From: Pseudomonas fluorescens
GTDB lineage: Bacteria; Pseudomonadota; Gammaproteobacteria; Pseudomonadales; Pseudomonadaceae
DNA: 64,000 bases
Reading direction: 5' to 3'
Assembly: GCF_902497855.1 (NCBI RefSeq)
Contig: NZ_CABVHU010000016.1
Location: forward strand, 89,074 to 153,073
A program made the translations under genes and the position numbers. This document shows positions 51,833 to 60,698 of this stretch, piece by piece (the first letter of the stretch is position 1; each line of letters begins with the position of its first letter). The notes beneath the pieces are model-generated. The model saw nothing but the letters and a program-made list of their open reading frames with translations. It searched no databases and was not told where the DNA came from.

Positions 51833-52477
51833 TTAGCGCGTACCGAAGACAACCATGGTCTTGCCTTTGACGTCCACCAGGTTGCGCTCTTCCAGATCCT
51901 TGAGCACCCGTCCGACCATTTCACGGGAGCAGCCTACAATCCGCCCGATTTCCTGGCGGGTCACCTTGATCTGCATGCCGTCGGGGTGGGTCATGGCGTC
52001 TGGCTGTTTGCACAGCTCCAGCAGACAGCGAGCCACGCGTCCGGTCACATCGAAAAACGCCAGGTCACCCACCTTGCGGGTGGTGTTGCGCAAACGTTGG
52101 GCAATTTGTCCGCTGAGTACGTAAAGAATGTCCGGATCCTGCCGGGACAATTCGCGGAATTTCGCATAGCTGATTTCCGCGACTTCACATTCTATCTTCG
52201 CGCGCACCCAGGCGCTGCGTTCCTGTTCCAGGCCGGCCTGTTCAAACAAGCCCAGTTCACCGAAAAAGTCCCCGGCGTTCAGGTAGGCGATGATCATTTC
52301 GCGACCATCGTCGTCCTCGATCAGGATGGTGACCGAGCCTTTGATGATGAAAAACAGCGTGTCCGAGCGATCCCCGGCGCAGATGATATTGGTCTTGGCC
52401 TGATAACGATGGCGCTGGCAATGCATCAACAGTTTGTCGAGGTTCTTGATTTTGGGCGTGGGCGCAATAGCAACCAT
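51833..52477 (-). CDS. vfr: cAMP-binding global regulator Vfr (Crp homologue)
   Basis: A 214-residue Crp/Fnr regulator. The N-terminal cyclic-nucleotide domain includes GSVTILIEDDDGREMIIAYL and the phosphate-binding GDFFGELGLFEQ (the family Arg-Ser follows in ERSAWVRA). The long dimer helix is next, and then the HTH VTRQEIGRIVGCSREMVGRVLKDLEE. Vfr controls virulence, twitching and quorum genes in P. aeruginosa; in fluorescent species its regulon is less known. ATG 52477 gives the family start MVAIAP; an extension to 52540 is unlikely. Divergent from the OsmC gene. Confidence 0.95.
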   Translation of the reverse strand: MVAIAPTPKIKNLDKLLMHCQRHRYQAKTNIICAGDRSDTLFFIIKGSVTILIEDDDGREMIIAYLNAGDFFGELGLFEQAGLEQERSAWVRAKIECEVAEISYAKFRELSRQDPDILYVLSGQIAQRLRNTTRKVGDLAFFDVTGRVARCLLELCKQPDAMTHPDGMQIKVTRQEIGRIVGCSREMVGRVLKDLEERNLVDVKGKTMVVFGTR

Positions 52478-52724
52478 GGTTCTATCCCGAAAAGACTGCA
52501 CGGTGTGGTTGGTTTTTCTAGGGGGTGGCGAAACCTGCAATCGTTGTTGTCAGCAACGAGGCTGGCTATGCGCCAGCTAATTGACGCCAGCTTAACAGAC
52601 ACTTCCCGCAATATTCGAGCATTTACCTACGGCGCGGGAGGTTATGTCCCAGGAAGGCGGGCGCTGTCAATCAAGGGCCCTGTGCTAAGCTGGCGACCCT
52701 TTTTTATACAGTGGAGTCTTGGCG

Positions 52725-53147
52725 ATGAAGGCACGCATCCAATGGGCTGGCGAAGCCATGTTCCTCGGCGAATCCGGCAGCGGTCATGTCGTGGTCATGG
52801 ACGGTCCGCCCGAAGCCGGCGGTCGCAACCTGGGTGTCCGGCCAATGGAGATGCTTCTGCTGGGTGTTGGCGGTTGCAGCAATTTCGACGTGGTCAGCAT
52901 CCTCAAGAAGTCCCGTCAGGCCGTTGAAAGCTGCGAAGCCTTCCTCGACGCCGAACGCGCGACCGAGGATCCGAAAGTTTTTACCAAGATCCACATGCGC
53001 TTTGTGGTCAAAGGCCGTGGGCTGAAAGAAGCCCAGGTCAAACGCGCCGTTGAGCTGTCTGCAGAGAAGTATTGTTCGGCGTCGATCATGCTTGGCGCGG
53101 CCGGAGTCGAAATCACCCACGAATACGAGATCGTCGAGCTCGGTTGA
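52725..53147 (+). CDS. OsmC family protein
   Basis: A 140-residue OsmC/Ohr-fold protein (YhfA-like). The two redox cysteines are in LLGVGGCSNFDVVSIL and AEKYCSASIML, as in hydroperoxide-reducing members. ATG 52725 has GTGGAG upstream with eight-base spacing; a TTG two codons earlier would place the ribosome site too close. A TATACA-like -10 lies just before. Likely an oxidative or osmotic stress protein; the exact substrate is unknown. Confidence 0.88.
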   Translation: MKARIQWAGEAMFLGESGSGHVVVMDGPPEAGGRNLGVRPMEMLLLGVGGCSNFDVVSILKKSRQAVESCEAFLDAERATEDPKVFTKIHMRFVVKGRGLKEAQVKRAVELSAEKYCSASIMLGAAGVEITHEYEIVELG

Positions 53148-53183
53148 ATTGCCGCGCAACATGGCAGCCTGTAGCTTGAGGCA

Positions 53184-53221
53184 ATAAAAAGGCGGCTACC
53201 TTACGGCAGCCGCCTTTTTAT
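53184..53221 (+). terminator. Terminator after the OsmC gene
   Basis: AAAAAGGCGGCT (53186-53197) pairs exactly with AGCCGCCTTTTT (53208-53219), with T run. 36 bases after the stop. It should serve both directions, including coq7. Confidence 0.9.
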
Positions 53222-53235
53222 TGGCTGAAATACGA

Positions 53236-53282
53236 CCCCTGTGGAAGCGGCGGTGCAGCGATCCGACTTGCCCGCGAAGAGA
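53236..53282. repeat. Degenerate REP between osmC and coq7
   Basis: CCCTGTGGAAGCGG at the left and GACTTGCCCGCGAAGAG at the right match the two ends of the genus REP, with a disrupted middle. Confidence 0.55.
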
Positions 53283-53305
53283 CCCCCTATCAAACAACGC
53301 AACCG

Positions 53306-53953
53306 TCAGATCCGGTAAGTACTCTTGGTCATCACCTTGGCCATCAGGCTCATGCCGAACTTCACCGGCGCCGGAAAACGGAAGCCGCCGGCGTCCAGTG
53401 CACTCTCAGCATGCTGCTCTTCATCGATGCGCATTTGCTCGAGGATTGCCCGGGATTTTTCATCTTCCGCCGGCAGTTGCTCAAGGTGTTCGTTCAGATG
53501 CTTGCAGACTTGATGCTCGGTAGCCGCCACGAAACCCAGGCTGACTTTGTCGCTGATCAGTCCGGCCACTGCGCCAATCCCGAACGACATGCCGTAAAAC
53601 AGTGGATTGAGAATGCTGGTGTGGCTGCCTAACTGATGGATGCGTTGCTCGCACCAGACCAGGTGGTCGATTTCTTCTTCGGCAGCATGTTCCATGGCGG
53701 TGCGCACTTGCGGCAGTTTGGCGGTCAGGGCTTGCCCCTGATACAACGCCTGGGCACAGACTTCGCCGGTATGGTTGATGCGCATCAGGCCGGCGACGTG
53801 CCGGGTGTCTTCGTCGCTCATTTTCGCATCCGGCTGCACGATGGCGGGCGACGGACGGTACGGTTGGCCGCTGGAGGGCAGCAGGGTACGCATTGCAGCG
53901 TCGGCTTGCAGCAGAAGACGGTCAATCGGCGAGTAGTGACGTTGGGTAGTCAT
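53306..53953 (-). CDS. coq7: 3-demethoxyubiquinol 3-hydroxylase
   Basis: A 215-residue di-iron carboxylate enzyme for the last hydroxylation of ubiquinone. The two iron-binding four-helix motifs are visible: NHTGEVCAQALYQ ... EEEIDHLVWCEQR and ATEHQVCKHLNEHL ... MRIDEEQHAESAL. Full length. The Coq7 type replaces the flavin enzyme UbiF in Pseudomonas. REP-type repeats flank it on both sides. Confidence 0.95.
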   Translation of the reverse strand: MTTQRHYSPIDRLLLQADAAMRTLLPSSGQPYRPSPAIVQPDAKMSDEDTRHVAGLMRINHTGEVCAQALYQGQALTAKLPQVRTAMEHAAEEEIDHLVWCEQRIHQLGSHTSILNPLFYGMSFGIGAVAGLISDKVSLGFVAATEHQVCKHLNEHLEQLPAEDEKSRAILEQMRIDEEQHAESALDAGGFRFPAPVKFGMSLMAKVMTKSTYRI

Positions 53954-54040
53954 GCAGACCTCCGGGAAGAATCTCGGCGGCCAGTTTAACCCAATCGGCC
54001 GGTGAAGGTTTGTGCTGGGTCATTGCGTCGCAGGCTTGAT

Positions 54041-54070
54041 CTGTAGGAGCCAGCAAGCCGGCTCCTACAG
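54041..54070. repeat. REP palindrome between coq7 and the HIT gene
   Basis: CTGTAGGAGC at 54041-54050 is complementary to GCTCCTACAG at 54061-54070 around CAGCAAGCCG. A compact 30-base unit. Confidence 0.85.
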
Positions 54071-54084
54071 AGTACGGTGTTGTA

Positions 54085-54423
54085 TCAGCCCGGCGGCCAA
54101 TGCATCTGGCGCTGACCCAATACATGCATATGAATGTGATAAACCGTCTGCCCGCCCAGTGGATTGCAGTTCATGACCACACGGAACCCTTCTTCGCAGC
54201 CCAGTTCCAGCGCCAGGCGTTGGGCTGTGAACAGAATATGCCCGGCCAATGCCTTGTCGTCCTCGGTGAGGTCGTTCAGGGTGCGCACCGGCTTCTTCGG
54301 GATCACCAGAAAATGTACCGGTGCCTGTGGGGCGATGTCGTGGAAGGCCAGTACCTGGTCGTCCTCGTAGATGATCTTCGCCGGGATTTCCCGGTTGATG
54401 ATCTTGGTGAACAGAGTATCCAC
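54085..54423 (-). CDS. HIT-family nucleotide hydrolase (HinT-like)
   Basis: A 112-residue histidine-triad protein. The catalytic motif reads HIHMHVLG with the nucleophile His in the middle, preceded by LGGQTVY; LFTKIINREIPAKIIYED is the family start. HinT types hydrolyse AMP-linked amines and aminoacyl adenylates. Same strand and similar position to PA0656. Confidence 0.92.
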   Translation of the reverse strand: MDTLFTKIINREIPAKIIYEDDQVLAFHDIAPQAPVHFLVIPKKPVRTLNDLTEDDKALAGHILFTAQRLALELGCEEGFRVVMNCNPLGGQTVYHIHMHVLGQRQMHWPPG

Positions 54424-54502
54424 AGCAGTTTCTCCGTTGTTTGGGCTGGCCTGAGTGTACTCATGGGAGATGCGCCAGCCCAGTGTTTTACCGTAGGACT
54501 AT

Positions 54503-55291
54503 TCAGCGCGGACAGTGGGCCTTGTTGACCATGCCGGCGATTGTCCGGGTCAGCCACCGCGAGCCGAGCCGCGGCAGGAAGGCGCGCCAGCGGTTGCGTC
54601 GGCCCGGAATGATGATGGCGCGATTTTTCTCCAGGGCGCGCACGGTATAGAGCGCGACTTCCTCGGGGCTCATCAGCAGTTTGCTGTCGACCAGTTTGTC
54701 GGTGTCCAGTTGCGCGGTGCGGAAAAATGCGGTGCGAGTCGGGCCAGGGCAGAGCACTGAAACCTTGACCGCACATTTTTTCAACTCGACGCGCAACCCT
54801 TCGGAAAAGTGCAACACATAGGCTTTGCTGGCGTAATAAGTGCTCATCCACGGGCCCGGATGGAATGCTGCGACCGAGGCGACGTTCAGAATCTGCCCGC
54901 CACCCTGCAAGGCCATGCTGTTGCCGACCGCATGACACAGGCGGGTGAGGGCGAGAATGTTCACCTCGATCAGATCCTGCTCGGTCATCCAGTCCTGAGC
55001 CAGGAAAGGACCACAGGTGCCCATGCCGGCGCAGTTGACCAACAGGTCGATCTGGCGATCACCTTCCTCCAGTTCCAGCAGAAACCCGGACAGGCGCAAC
55101 GGTTCGCCCAGGTCACAGGCCCGGAATAGCACTTCCACGCCAAAACGTTGAGTCAGTTCGATCGCAATGCTTTCCAGCTGATCACGCTGTCGGGCCACCA
55201 GAATCAGGCTGCGGCCGCGCCGGGCCAGCGCTTCGGCCATTGCCAGGCCGATGCCGCTGGAAGCGCCAGTGATCAGAGCGTAACGGGTCAT
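54503..55291 (-). CDS. Short-chain dehydrogenase/reductase
   Basis: A 262-residue classical SDR. The cofactor loop is TGASSGIGLAMA, NCAGMG follows, and the catalytic Ser-Tyr-Lys is in NVASVAAFHPGPWMSTYYASKAYV (YxxxK). The C terminus has an Arg-rich, hydrophobic tail (RRNRWRAFLPRLGSRWLTR) that could touch membrane. ATG 55291 has GGAG upstream; a second ATG at 55303 is less well placed. The substrate is unknown. Confidence 0.88.
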   Translation of the reverse strand: MTRYALITGASSGIGLAMAEALARRGRSLILVARQRDQLESIAIELTQRFGVEVLFRACDLGEPLRLSGFLLELEEGDRQIDLLVNCAGMGTCGPFLAQDWMTEQDLIEVNILALTRLCHAVGNSMALQGGGQILNVASVAAFHPGPWMSTYYASKAYVLHFSEGLRVELKKCAVKVSVLCPGPTRTAFFRTAQLDTDKLVDSKLLMSPEEVALYTVRALEKNRAIIIPGRRNRWRAFLPRLGSRWLTRTIAGMVNKAHCPR

Positions 55292-55353
55292 GCAATTCTC
55301 CATCGCAACAGCTCCGCGCCCGCGACGCAGGTGTCACGGGCGGGAAGCGCTGT

Positions 55354-56328
55354 TCATTCTTTCGCAGAGTCTACAGGGGGCCGGGCTTCTTCGGCTGCAT
55401 CGTCAGCTGAATTTGGTGCAGGCTCTGCTTCCACAGCGGTTTGATCTTCGATCTCCCCGGTGGTGACCGAGTCACTTTCGTAGCGGCTCTCGGTAGCGCT
55501 TTCGTATTCGCTATGGATCGCAGTGAGCCCGCCGGTCAGCCCGCCGATCAACAGGATCGCGACAAACACCAGCCATAGCGCAGACAGGACCTTGACCGCT
55601 GCGCTGTTGGGCGGTGGTGGCGCACCGTAGCGATTGGCGGTGTTGTTGCCCGGCATGATCATCATCACGAACGGAAAGAAGCTGCCCACGAACGGCACGA
55701 GCGTCAACAGCCAGAGCCAGCCGGACCAGCCGATATCATGCAGACGCTGGACGCTGAACTGGATGCTGACGAACCCGAGCACCACGATGAGAATAAAGGC
55801 CAGCAGGCTTGCGAGAATCAGACCGGCGCTGGAGTCCGTGCTGATAAGGGCGAGGCCGAAAACGCCGAGCACGGCCCCGATGCCAAGCGTCACCAGCATC
55901 AGCACCATCGTCCAGGCCAGATAGCGCAAGCGGCCGATACGGCCTTCGAAACTGAACGCCTTGAGCGGGGCGAACGCCGGCAGCGCTTCGCCGACAGCCG
56001 CGCGCGGCGGTGCATAGGGTGATTCCGGATCTGTCGATGGAGGTGGGTTGGCAGGCGTGTGTTCGTGCGCATCTGACAGGTTCAGTTCGACCTGGGGTTC
56101 ACTTTCGATCCGGGCATCGATGCCGGTTTTCGTCAGCGCCTGCAGATAAGTCTGGGCATCGGCCTGTGACAGGTCGCGTTTGAGTGCAACCGGCCGGCCA
56201 CTGAACAGCCGCTCGATGGCAGCGACATCGGATTTGAATAGCTGGGCGAGATTGAGTTTGGCGGTGGTGGCCTCGACACCGGGCAGCAGAGCGCCGTCGA
56301 ATACGATCTTGTAACGGTTTTCGCTCAT
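55354..56328 (-). CDS. DUF805 membrane protein with N-terminal soluble domain and acidic tail
   Basis: A 324-residue protein. Residues 1-75 (YKIVFDGALLPGVEATTAKL, LFKSDVAAIERLFSGRPVALK) resemble small domains found before DUF805 in Pseudomonas. A Pro-rich linker (about 80-105) leads to the DUF805 membrane part: FSFEGRIGRLRYLAW, four helices, and the hallmark QRLHDIGWSGWLWLL. The last 50 residues are Glu/Asp/Ser-rich. Function unknown. ATG 56328 is chosen; the 19-codon extension lacks a ribosome site. Confidence 0.82.
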   Translation of the reverse strand: MSENRYKIVFDGALLPGVEATTAKLNLAQLFKSDVAAIERLFSGRPVALKRDLSQADAQTYLQALTKTGIDARIESEPQVELNLSDAHEHTPANPPPSTDPESPYAPPRAAVGEALPAFAPLKAFSFEGRIGRLRYLAWTMVLMLVTLGIGAVLGVFGLALISTDSSAGLILASLLAFILIVVLGFVSIQFSVQRLHDIGWSGWLWLLTLVPFVGSFFPFVMMIMPGNNTANRYGAPPPPNSAAVKVLSALWLVFVAILLIGGLTGGLTAIHSEYESATESRYESDSVTTGEIEDQTAVEAEPAPNSADDAAEEARPPVDSAKE

Positions 56329-56418
56329 TGCGAGGCATCCTTGTCGCGAAAAATTCGAATGGAGTGTTGCGCGGCCGGCGTGCAAGGCCAGCCGAGCGCG
56401 ACTGGCCGGGTTGCCCCG

Positions 56419-57387
56419 TCAGCGCGGCCAGCGCTCGCGCAGCTGTGCCGCGCGTTCCAGGGCCTTGCGGTATTCATCGTCCAGACGTGCAACCAATTGA
56501 TCGACACTCGGCAGGTCATCGATTGCGCCGACGCCCTGACCTGCGGACCATACGGTTTTCCAGGCTTTGGCTTCATCGCTCAACGGCTTGAGCTTGGCGC
56601 CGAAGTTGACCTCGCCCTTGCCTTGCAATGCCGCCATGTCGAAACCGGCGGCCTCCAGGCTTTGACGCATGAAACTCGCCGGTACGCCCGACACTGCTGG
56701 AGTATGAACGATGTCCGCGGCTCTGGAAGTCAGCAACATCTGCTTGTAGGCGTCAGGGGCATGACTTTCGGTAGTGCCGATGAATCGTGTACCGAAGTAG
56801 GCCAGGTCCGCGCCGAGCAATTGTGCGGCGAGAATCTCGTGACCGTGGTTCAGGCAACCGGCGAGCAGCAGGGTCTTGTCGAAGAACTGGCGGATCTCGG
56901 CAATCAGCGAGAACGGGCTCCAGGTGCCGGCGTGTCCACCGGCCCCCGCCGCTACGGCGATCAAGCCATCTACCCCTGCCTCGGCGGCTTTCTCGGCATG
57001 ACGACGGGTCGTCACGTCGTGGAACACCAGGCCGCCATAGCCGTGGACGGCATCGACCAGTTCCTTCACGGCACCAAGGCTGGTAATCACGATCGGCACT
57101 TTGTGCTCGATGCAGATCTCCAGGTCCGCTTGCAGGCGCGGGTTACTGTTGTGAACGATCAGGTTCACCGCGTAAGGCGCAGGGTTATCCAGTGTCGCCA
57201 GCCCGGCTTCGATTTCTTCCAGCCAGGCCTTGAAGCCACTGCTCTCGCGTTGATTGAGCGCGGGAAAGCTGCCCACCACACCATTTCGGCAGCAAGCGAG
57301 CACCAGTTGCGGGTTGGAAATCAGAAACATCGGCGCTGCCACCACGGGCAGGCGCAAACGTTGTTCGAGCAAAGCGGGCAGCGACAT
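56419..57387 (-). CDS. Nitronate monooxygenase / 2-nitropropane dioxygenase family flavoenzyme
   Basis: A 322-residue TIM-barrel FMN enzyme. N-terminal LPVVAAPMFLISNPQLVLACC, VITSLGAVKE, HDVTTRRHAEKAAEAGVDGLIAVAAGAGGHAG (FMN phosphate loop) and LLGADLAYFGTRFIGTTES match the family. It probably oxidises alkyl nitronates such as propionate-3-nitronate. Followed downstream by the DUF805 gene on the same strand. Confidence 0.88.
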   Translation of the reverse strand: MSLPALLEQRLRLPVVAAPMFLISNPQLVLACCRNGVVGSFPALNQRESSGFKAWLEEIEAGLATLDNPAPYAVNLIVHNSNPRLQADLEICIEHKVPIVITSLGAVKELVDAVHGYGGLVFHDVTTRRHAEKAAEAGVDGLIAVAAGAGGHAGTWSPFSLIAEIRQFFDKTLLLAGCLNHGHEILAAQLLGADLAYFGTRFIGTTESHAPDAYKQMLLTSRAADIVHTPAVSGVPASFMRQSLEAAGFDMAALQGKGEVNFGAKLKPLSDEAKAWKTVWSAGQGVGAIDDLPSVDQLVARLDDEYRKALERAAQLRERWPR

Positions 57388-57417
57388 TGGAAGTACCCCG
57401 GTGAGTTGTGCCTGAAA

Positions 57418-57846
57418 TCAGAACGGCCGAACGACGACCAGAATTACGATAGCCAGCAATAGCAGAACCGGCACTTCATTGAACCAGCGATAAAAGACAT
57501 GGCTGCGGGTGTTTTCGCCACGGGCAAAACGTTTCACCTGGGCCCCGCACATGTGGTGGTAGCCGATCAGGATCACCACCAGCGTCAACTTCGCGTGAAT
57601 CCAGGCGCCCTGACTGAATATGCCGGGGTTCAAGCCGATCAGCGCGATGCCGAAAATCAGCGTGGCGATCATCGCCGGTCCCATGATGCCGCGGTACAGC
57701 TTGCGCTCCATGAGGCTGAAGCGTTCCTTGCTGACGGTGTCTTCGCTTTGCGCGTGATAGACGAACAGGCGCGGCAGGTAGAACAGGCCGGCAAACCAGC
57801 AGACCATGCTGACGATGTGCAACGCTTTGAGCCATAGATAAAGCAT
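57418..57846 (-). CDS. hemJ: Protoporphyrinogen IX oxidase HemJ
   Basis: A 142-residue membrane protein with four helices that oxidises protoporphyrinogen IX before iron insertion. LYLWLKALHIVSMVCWFAGLFYLPRLFVYH holds the conserved His and Arg/Tyr set; ERKLYRGIMGPAM and the C-terminal FNEVPVLLLLAIVILVVVRPF match HemJ. Divergent from argC. Confidence 0.92.
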   Translation of the reverse strand: MLYLWLKALHIVSMVCWFAGLFYLPRLFVYHAQSEDTVSKERFSLMERKLYRGIMGPAMIATLIFGIALIGLNPGIFSQGAWIHAKLTLVVILIGYHHMCGAQVKRFARGENTRSHVFYRWFNEVPVLLLLAIVILVVVRPF

Positions 57847-57982
57847 TTTTTAGTTATTCCCAGGTTCACGGTAAGCGCGATAGTAGAGGCTTGAGGCTCC
57901 GCACGTCACCTTGGCGGTTGTCGCAGGACGATACGGGCCCTATTATCGACGGCTTTCCAGTGGGTTCGTTGAGGGCAGGTTT

Positions 57983-59017
57983 ATGGTCAAGGTCGGTATC
58001 GTCGGCGGCACGGGTTACACCGGTGTCGAACTGCTGCGTCTGTTGGCGCAGCATCCGCAAGCTGAAGTGGTAGTGATCACTTCCCGATCCGAGGCCGGTC
58101 TGGCCGTGGCTGATATGTACCCGAACCTGCGCGGTCATTACGATGGCCTGGCATTCAGCGTTCCGGACATCAAGACCCTGGGCGCTTGCGACGTGGTGTT
58201 CTTCGCAACGCCTCACGGTGTTGCCCATGCCTTGGCCGGTGACTTGCTCGCGGCCGGGACCAAGGTCATCGACCTGTCGGCCGACTTCCGTCTGCAAGAC
58301 GCCGATGAATGGGCCAAGTGGTACGGTCAGCCGCACGGTGCGCCGCAATTGCTTGAGGAGGCGGTCTATGGCTTGCCGGAAGTCAATCGCGAGCAGATCA
58401 GGCAGGCTCGCCTGATCGCCGTACCGGGTTGCTACCCAACGGCCACGCAATTGGGTTTCCTGCCGTTGCTCGAAGCTGGCTTGGCCGATACCGCTCGCTT
58501 GATCGCAGACTGCAAATCCGGTGTCAGCGGTGCCGGTCGTGGTGCTTCCGTAGGCTCGCTGTACTCCGAGACGTCGGAAAGCATGAAGGCCTATGCCGTC
58601 AAAGGCCACCGTCACCTGCCGGAGATTCGCCAGGGGCTGCGTCGTGCAGCAGGCAAGGACGTCGGCCTGACCTTCGTTCCGCACCTGACACCGATGATTC
58701 GTGGCATTCACTCCACGCTCTACGCCACCGTTGTTGATCGCTCGGTGGACCTGCAGGCGCTGTTTGAAAAGCGTTATGCCAACGAGCCGTTCGTCGATGT
58801 GATGCCGGCCGGCAGCCATCCGGAGACTCGTAGCGTACGGGGTGCCAACGTCTGCCGTATCGCTGTGCATCGCCCTCAGGATGGCGATCTGGTGGTTGTG
58901 TTGTCGGTGATCGACAACCTGGTCAAAGGCGCTTCGGGTCAGGCTGTGCAGAACATGAACATTCTGTTCGGGCTGGATGAGCGTCTGGGCCTGTCCCACG
59001 CCGGCATGCTGCCGTAA
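57983..59017 (+). CDS. argC: N-acetyl-gamma-glutamyl-phosphate reductase
   Basis: A 344-residue enzyme of arginine synthesis. GIVGGTGYTGVELLRLL binds NADPH, the catalytic Cys is in VPGCYPTATQLGFLP, and FVPHLTPMIRGIHSTLYA follows. ATG 57983 (MVKVGIVGG) with GAGGGCAGG upstream; the open extension to 57911 is not conserved. A terminator follows. Confidence 0.96.
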   Translation: MVKVGIVGGTGYTGVELLRLLAQHPQAEVVVITSRSEAGLAVADMYPNLRGHYDGLAFSVPDIKTLGACDVVFFATPHGVAHALAGDLLAAGTKVIDLSADFRLQDADEWAKWYGQPHGAPQLLEEAVYGLPEVNREQIRQARLIAVPGCYPTATQLGFLPLLEAGLADTARLIADCKSGVSGAGRGASVGSLYSETSESMKAYAVKGHRHLPEIRQGLRRAAGKDVGLTFVPHLTPMIRGIHSTLYATVVDRSVDLQALFEKRYANEPFVDVMPAGSHPETRSVRGANVCRIAVHRPQDGDLVVVLSVIDNLVKGASGQAVQNMNILFGLDERLGLSHAGMLP

Positions 59018-59035
59018 GTTTTATCGAGTACAGCC

Positions 59036-59062
59036 AAAGGCCCGTCTGACGGGCCTTTTTTG
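59036..59062 (+). terminator. Terminator after argC
   Basis: AAGGCCCG (59037-59044) pairs with CGGGCCTT (59050-59057), with a T run. 20 bases after the stop. Confidence 0.9.
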
Positions 59063-59184
59063 CATTGCGGGCCGGCGATTGGATTGGTTGATATACCATA
59101 ACAATAGTTGACCGCTTTTCTAGGAGAAGCGGATAATGCACGTCATCACGCAATATGGCGGCGTAACGCCGGGAGATAGTCAGC

Positions 59185-59535
59185 ATGAGCGTCGAATCCT
59201 TCACCCCCACGGCTTTGCAATTCACCCACGGTGCCGCGCACAAGGTGAAGAGCCTGGTCGATGAAGAGGGGAATGATCGCTTGAAGCTGCGCGTATTCGT
59301 TACGGGCGGCGGTTGTTCAGGTTTTCAGTACGGCTTCACCTTCGATGAAGAAGTGGCCGATGACGACACCATCGTCGAGCGCGAGGGTGTGAGTCTGGTC
59401 GTCGATCCGATGAGCTTCCAGTACCTGGCAGGTGCCGAGGTGGATTACCAGGAAGGTCTGGAAGGTTCGCGTTTCGTCATCAAGAACCCGAATGCCTCCA
59501 CCACGTGTGGCTGCGGCTCTTCGTTCTCGATCTGA
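59185..59535 (+). CDS. erpA: Iron-sulfur cluster insertion protein ErpA
   Basis: A 116-residue A-type Fe-S carrier. The three ligands are Cys44 (GGGCSGFQYGF) and Cys108/Cys110 (TTCGCGSSFSI). It delivers clusters to IspG/IspH and other essential targets. GGGAGATAG is the ribosome site. A short frame (59136-59264) starts 49 bases upstream and overlaps the erpA start out of frame. Confidence 0.95.
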   Translation: MSVESFTPTALQFTHGAAHKVKSLVDEEGNDRLKLRVFVTGGGCSGFQYGFTFDEEVADDDTIVEREGVSLVVDPMSFQYLAGAEVDYQEGLEGSRFVIKNPNASTTCGCGSSFSI

Positions 59536-59603
59536 TCGCGCAGCGCACCACAAGGCGCCGCATGGCCTCAGGGCCCTGCGGCGTTTTGCTGTCCGCAGAT
59601 CGG

Positions 59604-60695
59604 TCAGGCGGGGTAGATGGCGCCCAGTACGCGCAGGCCACGGGCGCCGGTGACGCTGGGGCGATTGGCCGCAATGCCTTCCAGGCAGCAATGGGCCAGC
59701 CAGGCAAAGGCCATGGCTTCAACCCAGTCCGGGTCGACACCGCAAGCCGCGGTGCTGCTGACCTTTGCCTTGGGCAGCAGGCTGGCCAGGCGGGCCATCA
59801 ACGTGGCGTTGTGCGCACCGCCGCCGCAAACCAGCAATTGCCGGGTGTCCGATTGAGCGCTTTGCAATGACTCGACAATGGTCAGCGCGGTCAGCTCAAG
59901 CAGTGTTGCCTGTACGTCTTCGGCGGCGAAGCTGGGCAACCGTGACAGGTGCCGGGTCAGCCACGGCAGGTTGAACACCTCGCGACCGGTGCTTTTCGGG
60001 CCTTGTGTCACAAAAAACGGATCGCTGAGCAATGCCTTCAGCAGAACAGGTTCGACCTTGCCGCTGGCAGCCCATTGGCCGTCACGATCAAAATGATCGC
60101 CGCGTTGCTGGTAAATCCAGGCATCCAGCAGCACATTCCCGGGGCCACAGTCGAAACCGGCTACAGGTTTGCCAGGTTCGATCAGGCTCAGATTGCTGAA
60201 GCCGCCGACGTTCAATACCGCGCGGTTTCCGGCCTGTTCTTCAAACAAGGCCTCGTGAAAGGCCGGAACCAAGGGTGCGCCTTGCCCGCCAGCTGCGACG
60301 TCGCGGCTGCGGAAGTCGCTGACGACGGTGATGCCGGTCAGCTCGGTCAGCAGGGCAGGGTTGCCGATCTGCACCGTGAACCCGCGCGACGGTTCATGGC
60401 GAATGGTCTGGCCGTGGCTGCCAATCGCGCGAACGTCTACAGGTTTCAGGTGTTGTTGATCAAGGAGGGCGTGAATACCCTGCGCGGCCAGTTTCACCCA
60501 ATTCTGCTGGGCGATGGCGGAGCGGGCGATCTCGTCCGGGCCGCTGGCGCACAAGCCAAGCAGCTCGGCGCGCAGGGCGTCAGGCATGGGGATGTAGTGC
60601 GTGGCGATCAACCTGATCGCCGAGGTTTGCTCGATCAGCGCAATGTCCAGTCCATCAAGGCTGGTCCCGGACATCACACCTATATAGAGCGTCAT
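59604..60695 (-). CDS. anmK: Anhydro-N-acetylmuramic acid kinase
   Basis: A 363-residue sugar kinase that phosphorylates and opens 1,6-anhydroMurNAc from recycled peptidoglycan. Motifs: GVMSGTSLDGLDIAL (N-terminal phosphate loop), GSHGQTIRHEP, FDCGPGNVLLDAW and VCGGGAHN. It feeds the same recycling pathway as amgK/murU in this window. Three bases after mepM. Confidence 0.95.
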   Translation of the reverse strand: MTLYIGVMSGTSLDGLDIALIEQTSAIRLIATHYIPMPDALRAELLGLCASGPDEIARSAIAQQNWVKLAAQGIHALLDQQHLKPVDVRAIGSHGQTIRHEPSRGFTVQIGNPALLTELTGITVVSDFRSRDVAAGGQGAPLVPAFHEALFEEQAGNRAVLNVGGFSNLSLIEPGKPVAGFDCGPGNVLLDAWIYQQRGDHFDRDGQWAASGKVEPVLLKALLSDPFFVTQGPKSTGREVFNLPWLTRHLSRLPSFAAEDVQATLLELTALTIVESLQSAQSDTRQLLVCGGGAHNATLMARLASLLPKAKVSSTAACGVDPDWVEAMAFAWLAHCCLEGIAANRPSVTGARGLRVLGAIYPA

Positions 60696-60698
60696 GAC

